From Heterocephalus glaber (lineage: Eukaryota > Chordata > Mammalia > Rodentia > Bathyergidae), in the NCBI RefSeq assembly GCF_000247695.1, contig NW_004624781.1, forward strand, positions 9,897,027 to 9,961,026: a DNA stretch of 64,000 nt, read 5' to 3'. This document shows positions 58,733 through 64,000 of this stretch, one piece after another. The notes below the pieces were generated by a model that worked only from the letters and a program-made list of their open reading frames with translations, was not told the origin of the DNA and did not search any database. Each line of letters opens with the position of its first letter. Within the stretch, counting starts at the first letter, position 1. The position numbers were made by a program, and so were the translations under genes.

Positions 58733-59154
58733 TTACTTAGTTTTTTATTAGTACATGTTTGCAAAATATAATAATTACATTCATTGTGGGGAATTGTTAC
58801 ATGTATGTAACAGATCTCAATTCTATTTCCCCCTTCCCCTATACCTTCATTTTCTTTTTTCTTTTCTTTCTTTCTTTTTTTGGCCAGCATCAGATTTATT
58901 CATTTTTTTGTAAGTCTTTACTAAGCTAACTATCATAAATAGATTAACAGACAAACAGAACAAAAAAATATAAGACATCAAGACAATTATACTAAATCAA
59001 GGTGCAGTTTTAGATACATTGGCCATGCTGGACTACAGTAACTTTTTTTCTCTCTTTTTTTCCCCTACTGTTTGTCTTTTATTTTGCACTTTATTTATAT
59101 ATTGGATTTCTCATATTAGAGAAATCATGTGATATTCAGAGCACTTCACTTAAT
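58733..59154 (-). mobile_element. L1 3' UTR relic, 3' part
   Basis: Reverse L1 3' end: TTTTTTATTAGTACATG, ATTCATTGTGGGGAATTG, then CCCCCTTCCCCTATACC and T-rich runs. It belongs with the L1 segment at 59363-60000; the two are split by the B1. Confidence 0.7.
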
Positions 59155-59169
59155 ATTATGGTTTCAAGG

Positions 59170-59347
59170 CCGGGGCGTGTCGGCGCAGGCCTGTAATCCC
59201 AGCACTCGGGAGGCAAAGGCTGGAGGAACACTGCAAGTTCAAGGTTAGCCTGGGCTATATATAGTGAGTTCAGGGCCAGCCTGAGCTACAAAGTGAGACC
59301 CTGTCTCAAAAACAACAACAACAACAAAAAATAATAATAATAATAAA
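59170..59347 (+). mobile_element. B1 SINE inside L1, 15-bp target duplication
   Basis: GGCCGGGGCGTGTCGGCGC, CCTGTAATCCCAGCACTCGG and CCTGGGCTATATATAGTGAG, with the B1 internal duplication and an AACAACAACAA/AATAATAATAA tail. The duplication ATTATGGTTTCAAGG at 59155-59169 and 59348-59362 is perfect. Several CpGs survive in the body, so it is young. Confidence 0.97.
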
Positions 59348-59362
59348 ATTATGGTTTCAAGG

Positions 59363-60000
59363 TGCATCCATTTACCTAGAAAGACTCTAGTTTATCCTTC
59401 TTTATGGCACAGTAGTACTCTTGTTATAAAGATAGATGACAGACAGATAGACAGAGCACATTTTCTTTATTCATTCATCTGTGAGTGCACATATAGGCTG
59501 CTTTCAAGATTTAACTATTATGAACTGTGCTGCTGTAAACATGGGTATGCATGTATGTCTGTAATACGATGTCTTTAACTTGGGAAGATACTTAGAAAGG
59601 GAATAGTTTGGTCAAATGAATTTCTCGTTTTAGTTTTTTGAGGAATCTCCATAATGATTTCCATAATGGTTGTATGAGTTTACACTCCCATCAACAAGAA
59701 GGGTTCCCCACCACCACCACAGCCTCTCCAGGATTTGTTGGTTGATTTCTTGACGGCAGCCATTCTTTCTGGAGTGAGATGGAATCTCAATGTTGTTTTA
59801 ATTTGCGTTTTTCTAATGGCCAGCAATGTTGAACATTTTTCATGTTTTTATGGGCCATTTGTACTTCTTCATCTGAGAGGTGTCTGTTCATTTCCAAAAC
59901 CTATTTTATGATTGGATCTTTAAATCTGGGGGGCCTAATGTTTGGGGTTCTTTATATATTCTAGACATTAATCATCTGAGGAGCAGCTGGCAACATTTTT
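59363..60000 (-). mobile_element. L1 3' UTR relic, 5' part
   Basis: TGCATCCATTTACCTAGAAAG, GAACTGTGCTGCTGTAAACATG, GGTATGCATGTATGTC, GAGGAATCTCCATAATG, TTACACTCCCATCAAC and TGGAGTGAGATGGAATCTC are the reverse of L1 3' UTR sequence shared by many mammals. Confidence 0.9.
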
Positions 60001-60448
60001 TTCCTGTGGCTGTCTCTCAGCAAGTCACTGTGAAAACGTAACACTGGAAGCCCCGAAGTGAAGCTGTCCCATGGCTGCTCTCAATCTCAGTTCAAACAAT
60101 CAACCCTTCCCCACAATAGCATCCAACCACAGTCTCTCTCCCGGGATATGAGAGGGGCCTCGACTGGAGTCACTCACCAGCTGTTGCCTGTTGAAGGACT
60201 CACATGTGAATAGAATCCCATGCTCTCTCTGCAACTCACAGCATCTGCTGGTCCAGTCTACCACTGCCTTTCTCCCTGCAGCCCTCTGAGGCCTCCAGGT
60301 TTCACTCTGTCTCTGTAGATTAGGTCTCCCTTTCCTACGAGCCACAAAGTACAAACTCTTCCTTTCCTTCTCTGTGTTGTGTTCTATCTCTTCAATTTCT
60401 CTGTAAGTTTTAATTTTCCTGTCAGATCCTTCCTGGTTTCCAAGAATT
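60001..60448. other. No gene recognised
   Basis: Unique or old sequence before the CT microsatellite. Confidence 0.35.
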
Positions 60449-60510
60449 TCTCTTTCTCTCTCTCGCTCTCTCTCTCTCTCTTTCTCTCTCTCTGTCTCTC
60501 TCTTCCTTCC
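60449..60510 (+). repeat. (CT)n microsatellite
   Basis: Interrupted CT/TCTTT run. On the minus strand it codes an artefactual E/R-rich segment in a 249-codon frame. Confidence 0.95.
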
Positions 60511-60646
60511 CCAAGTTGTTATTTTTCCAGTGTCTGGATTTTGGATCTCAGAGAGGCTGAGTTGTTGTTGCTTACCACGCTGCCATTTTCTTGGAAGTCT
60601 CCAGAAGTTCTTTAGACAACATTTTTTGAAATTTTTGCAAAATAAT

Positions 60647-60734
60647 TTTTTTTTTTTGGTGGTACCAGGGATCAAACTCAGGACCTTGCGCTTGCAAGGC
60701 AGGCACAGTGCCACTGAGCTAAATCCCTGGCCCA
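60647..60734 (-). mobile_element. ID-type SINE (B subfamily)
   Basis: Reverse ID: T-run, GGTACCAGGGATCAAACTC, GGACCTTGCGCTTGCAAGGCAGGC (AAGGTC in sense), CCACTGAGCTAAATCCCTGG. Flanks share AAAATAA. Confidence 0.93.
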
Positions 60735-60771
60735 AAATAAATTCTTTTAAAACAGCACCACCAGCCAGGCA

Positions 60772-60952
60772 TGCTGGCACATGCCTATAATGCCAGCATT
60801 CTGGGAGGCTCATGCAGAAGGATCTCAAATTTGATCCCAGCATGGGCAACTTAATAAGACTGTCTCAAAATGTAAAAAAAAAAAATTTAAACAGGCTGGG
60901 AATGATGTAGCTTAGTGCAAAGCCTCTGATTCAATCAATCCACAGTACTACA
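60772..60952 (+). mobile_element. B1-dID dimeric SINE
   Basis: The B1 half (CAGGCATGCTGGCACATGCC, CTATAATGCCAGCATTC, CATGGGCAACTTAATAAGAC, CTGTCTC) ends in an A-run. It is followed by an ID half (GCTGGGAATGATGTAGCTTAG, GATTCAATCAATCCACAG). This is the dimer order expected for B1-dID. Confidence 0.88.
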
Positions 60953-61261
60953 TACACACATACACAAAACAATACTTCAATTAGTGCACAACACTTGTTT
61001 CTATAGTAACATCTGTTCAATAAGGTGAACTCCCCAATATGAAACTCATCTGTGACCATCCACTGACCCCTAGTCCCAGGTGAATGGTTCTCTCTCCCAG
61101 CCCTAAGCCAGCAGGACACATGGCCCAGCTCAGACATTCAGATCTCCAAAGAGTTAGGAACCGAGCTGGAGAGCACTGTGGAGCTGAATGTCACAGGAGT
61201 GCATCAGACATGAGGTCCCTAGGCCAACTGCAGGCTCAGGAACTGCCCTAATTTAAACTCA

Positions 61262-61370
61262 CAGCGGGGCCAAGGGTGTAGCTCAGCAGTACAGCACCTG
61301 ACTACCAAGCATGAGACCCTGAGTTTGATTCCTGGTACCAAAAATTAAAATTAAAAAAAAAAAACAAAAC
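61262..61370 (+). mobile_element. ID-type SINE, older form
   Basis: GGGGCCAAGGGTGTAGCTCAG, GTACAGCACCTGACTACCAAGC and GAGTTTGATTCCTGGTACC with an AT-rich A-tail. It differs from the A and B subfamilies and looks like an earlier member. Confidence 0.85.
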
Positions 61371-61844
61371 CTACAGGAGAAGGGAAGACCCTAGAGAAGC
61401 ATCCAGAAACTGGTACTCTGAGTGGGGGATGGAGCAGGAAGAGGGAAAATCTCCACCTCCTTTATTTAAGCTAGCTCTCCCATGTCTCTGGTCCTCATAC
61501 ACCAGAATACTGACAAGAGCAGACCATACCAAGAAAATGGCATAAACAGCGAAGGTCAACTGTCCCTCAGCATGGGGCCACATTCAGAGCACTGCACATC
61601 CTACTTGGGTTTGCACAGGAAGTAAGGCTCCTTCAGCTCTCCTCCTTCCATAGCTTCTCCTCCCGGGAGAGGCTCACTGCAGCTGAGGGTAGAACCTGCC
61701 CACCAGGCATCATACAACACTGCACAGCAGCAAGAAGAGTGCAGAGTTTCTGGCCATCAGGAGGGCAGGACCCTGTGGCCTGCCCTCGCCATTTGCCCCC
61801 TGCACTCCTACTGACTCCTATAAATGTCTGGCCCAGAGGTATAC
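61371..61844. other. No gene recognised
   Basis: Unique-looking sequence with no supported feature. Confidence 0.35.
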
Positions 61845-62322
61845 AGAAAAATGGTCTTCAAAGATGCTCACATCCTCATCTTGAAAACCTGTGGATATGT
61901 CACCTTATACGGCAAATCAGATTTTGCAGATGTGATCAAGTTAGGAACTCTGAAGTGGGCCAGATGAGCCCACAGTCATCACAATGGTTCTTATAAGCAC
62001 AGAACATTTCCCAGTTGTGCTCAATGGGAGATGAGAAGATGAAAGAAGGGTCAAACAGAGATACAAGACAGTGGGATGTGATAATGGGAGGATGGGGTCA
62101 GAGTGAAAGAAGGCGGGTGCTCTCTTGAAGCTGAAAGAGGCAAAGAACTGGCTTTTTTCTTGGAGCCTCCAGGAGGAACGCAGCTCACCTGAAACCTGGA
62201 TTCTAGCCCGGCCAGGCCTGTGTCAGACTTGTAATGCATGGAATAGGAGGTTAATGATTAATGGTATTTTAAGCCACTAAGTTTATGGCCATTTGTCACA
62301 GCAGCAATCGAAACCTAATACA
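61845..62322 (+). mobile_element. MLT1-type MaLR LTR
   Basis: GATTTTGCAGATGTGATCAAG, TTAGGAACTCTGAAGTGGGCC, GGTTCTTATAAGCACAG, GGAGCCTCCAGGAGGAACG, TTTTAAGCCACTAAGTTTATG and CACAGCAGCAATCGAAACC follow MLT1 in order to its ACA end. No poly(A) signal remains. Confidence 0.9.
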
Positions 62323-62704
62323 GACTGCTCTGGTTCAGAAGCATCTCCCAAAGGCCCATGTATTAAAAGCTTGGCCACCAGCCTACAGTGCTGTTAGGAA
62401 GTAATGAAAACTTTAAGGAGTTAGGCCTAGAAAGAAGTGAGGTCATGGCGGCTATACCCTGGAAGGGGACTGTGGGGGCCCTAGCACATCCCTTGCCCCT
62501 TCCTAGACGCCACAAGATGATGAACAGGCCTCCTCTGCCATGTGTTTCTGCCATGATGGTCTGCCTTGTCACAGGCCTAAAGCAACAGAGTCAAGCAACT
62601 CCAGACTGAAACTTCTGCAACCACAGGCAAAACCAAAGCTTTTCTCCTTGTAAGATGATTTTCTTAGGTGTTTTATCACAATGAGGGAAAGCTGGCTAAC
62701 ATAC
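62323..62704 (+). mobile_element. MT/ORR1-type MaLR LTR
   Basis: CCCATGTATTAAAAGCTTGG, GGAGTTAGGCCTAGAAAG, GGCCTCCTCTGCCATG, TGCCTTGTCACAGGCCTAAAG, GACTGAAACTTCTGCAACC and GTGTTTTATCACAATGAGG follow the rodent MaLR pattern. AATAAA is decayed to AACCAAAG. It abuts the MLT1 directly. Confidence 0.9.
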
Positions 62705-62934
62705 AGCCCCTTTTCCATCACAGGGAATAGCAGATTTTCATCCAAAGGATTGGGGTCAGGAAGCCCAGACTCCAGCTCCTGACCCACCAGCACCCCTCCC
62801 TGGTAAAACCACAGTTCACAGACCTGATGCTCTCTGAAGATAATTAATTATAAAACAAATGACCTCTGTGCCAGCTGAACTCATTTTGTACCTTCTGCCC
62901 TTGTTCTCTATATTTTGCCACCAGAGTTCTAAGA

Positions 62935-63023
62935 TTTTTTTTTTTTTTGGTACCAGGGATTGAACTCAGGTCCTTGTGCCTACACAGCAGGTGGTGAAAC
63001 CACTGAGCTAAATCCCCAGCCCT
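62935..63023 (-). mobile_element. ID-type SINE (A subfamily)
   Basis: Reverse ID: T-run, GGTACCAGGGATTGAACTC, AGGTCCTTGTGCC (AAGGAC in sense), ACAGCAGGTGGTGAAACC (TTTC..CCTGCTG in sense), CTGAGCTAAATCCCC. Group A by three linked bases. Confidence 0.93.
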
Positions 63024-64000
63024 TGTTTTGTTTTGTTTTGTTTTTAAGTAATTAAAATAAAATCTGTCCCAAGTTACCAAGTCACTAGCAGACCCCGGCA
63101 GCCCAGTGCAGTAGCATTCAGGTCTACAACTCTCATCCACCTCACCAGTGAGCTCTCCCAGCAACATGCCCAATTTGAGTGGGCTGCCATTCTTCCTCTA
63201 CTGCTGTGCTGATGTCACCATAGCCACCCTCCAGATCTCTGAGTCATCCTCCCCGATGCAGGCCTAAGCAGCGCCAGCAGGACACTGACCTGAGGTCAAG
63301 AAGCCCAAACCCAGCCCTGGGAATTCAACAGCTGCGCCAGGGTCCCTTTGGCCCCACTTCCACCCCCATCCTTCCCTAATGTCTTCTCCACACAGCTGCC
63401 TTTTGGCCTAAGGGGACTCATGCAGCTGGCCAGAGGACATGGCCAAGAGTAATCCATGGGTGTGGTTCTCCAGCTACATAGTGGCAGCTACTTAACTGAT
63501 TGCTTCTGCTCTCAGAGGGGAGTGACAGGGTATTTTTTATCAGTGAAATACTTCCACTAAACAAAACATCTGGAAGACACAGCTACTGTCCCAGCTACTA
63601 TGCAGTCTTGCTCATGAGGCCATGCTAAGCCTCATGGCTTTTGTCAAGGAGGTCTGCTTTAGAGTGGAGCCCATTTGGAACTCCAGGCTCTTCATTCTAC
63701 CAAGAGCTGGCAAGAGCAGTTCCAGGGTAGAGAGACCAAGGCCGCCCAAGGCCACCCTAGAAGAAAAGAGCAGCAACTACTTCTCATGATCCTGTCTCTA
63801 TCCACTTTAAAGCTGAGCCCCACACCCAGGCTGCTCAGATCTAGCCAGAGATAGGGCCCATCACTTTCAAAGGAAAAGGCACATATAAACCAGGAAGCTT
63901 GGGACTAGAAATGGTTCTGATCCCAAAGAGAGGTTTGTTCCAAGCATGCTGGTCCAGGAAGGGCCAGAGCGGGCACTGGCAACACACAGAAAGGAAATGT
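63024..64000. other. No gene recognised
   Basis: Unique-looking sequence to the window end with no repeat I can name. Exon-like signals were not found. Confidence 0.35.

Noticed and set aside
60100..60849. 249-codon minus-strand open frame, the longest in the window
   Set aside because: It runs through an ID SINE and a CT microsatellite (E/R repeat) and ends in a B1-dID, so it is a frame made of repeats.
62844..63173. 109-codon minus frame containing AGDLAQWFHHL
   Set aside because: It is the translation of an ID SINE; the same peptide style recurs at 2855, 13068 and 48247, all ID copies.
1..64000. CRISPR array, operon or bacterial-type system
   Set aside because: The sequence is mammalian and rich in SINE/LINE/LTR repeats; no regularly spaced direct repeats with unique spacers were seen.

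Overview
This window looks like nuclear DNA of a non-murid rodent. It has no bacterial-style gene density: no open frame is longer than about 250 codons, and the longest ones run through repeats. The interspersed repeats are diagnostic. They include tRNA-derived ID-type SINEs ending in GGTACC plus an A-tail, B1 and dimeric B1-dID SINEs, rodent MT/ORR1-type MaLR LTRs, L1 fragments, and older mammalian repeats (MIR, L2, MER5, MER20, Tigger, mariner). B1-dID together with this ID form suggests a squirrel-, dormouse- or beaver-related lineage. Beaver or another castorimorph is my best guess, made from memory of SINE forms and not proven here.

I found no protein-coding exon, tRNA, rRNA, snRNA or CRISPR array that I can defend. 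The window reads as intergenic or deep intronic sequence.

Layout. 1-1.5 kb: a class-I-like retroviral LTR with a TATA box, a poly(A) signal and two sets of direct repeats, followed by a short leader. 2.8-13 kb: ID SINEs, MER20, L2, a B1, microsatellites and a Tigger relic. 17-30 kb: MaLR LTRs in both orientations, a cluster of MER5-like elements and many MIRs. 30.6-31.5 kb: an ERVK-like LTR with a clean promoter, TATA box and poly(A) signal on the minus strand, apparently inserted into an older LTR. 33-45 kb: L1 pieces, two MIR copies that share unusual derived bases, and two relics of one mariner family. 45-58 kb: mostly anonymous unique sequence with a few old repeats. 58-63 kb: a dense repeat pile-up of L1 tails, a B1 inside an L1 with a perfect target duplication, ID, B1-dID, MLT1 and MT/ORR1.

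The best-supported observations are two ID-SINE subfamilies separated by linked diagnostic bases, SINE insertions with long target-site duplications, and mariner relics identified by inverted ends and short transposase C-terminal motifs. I did not find a new biological system. Repeat edges are approximate unless a target-site duplication is given.
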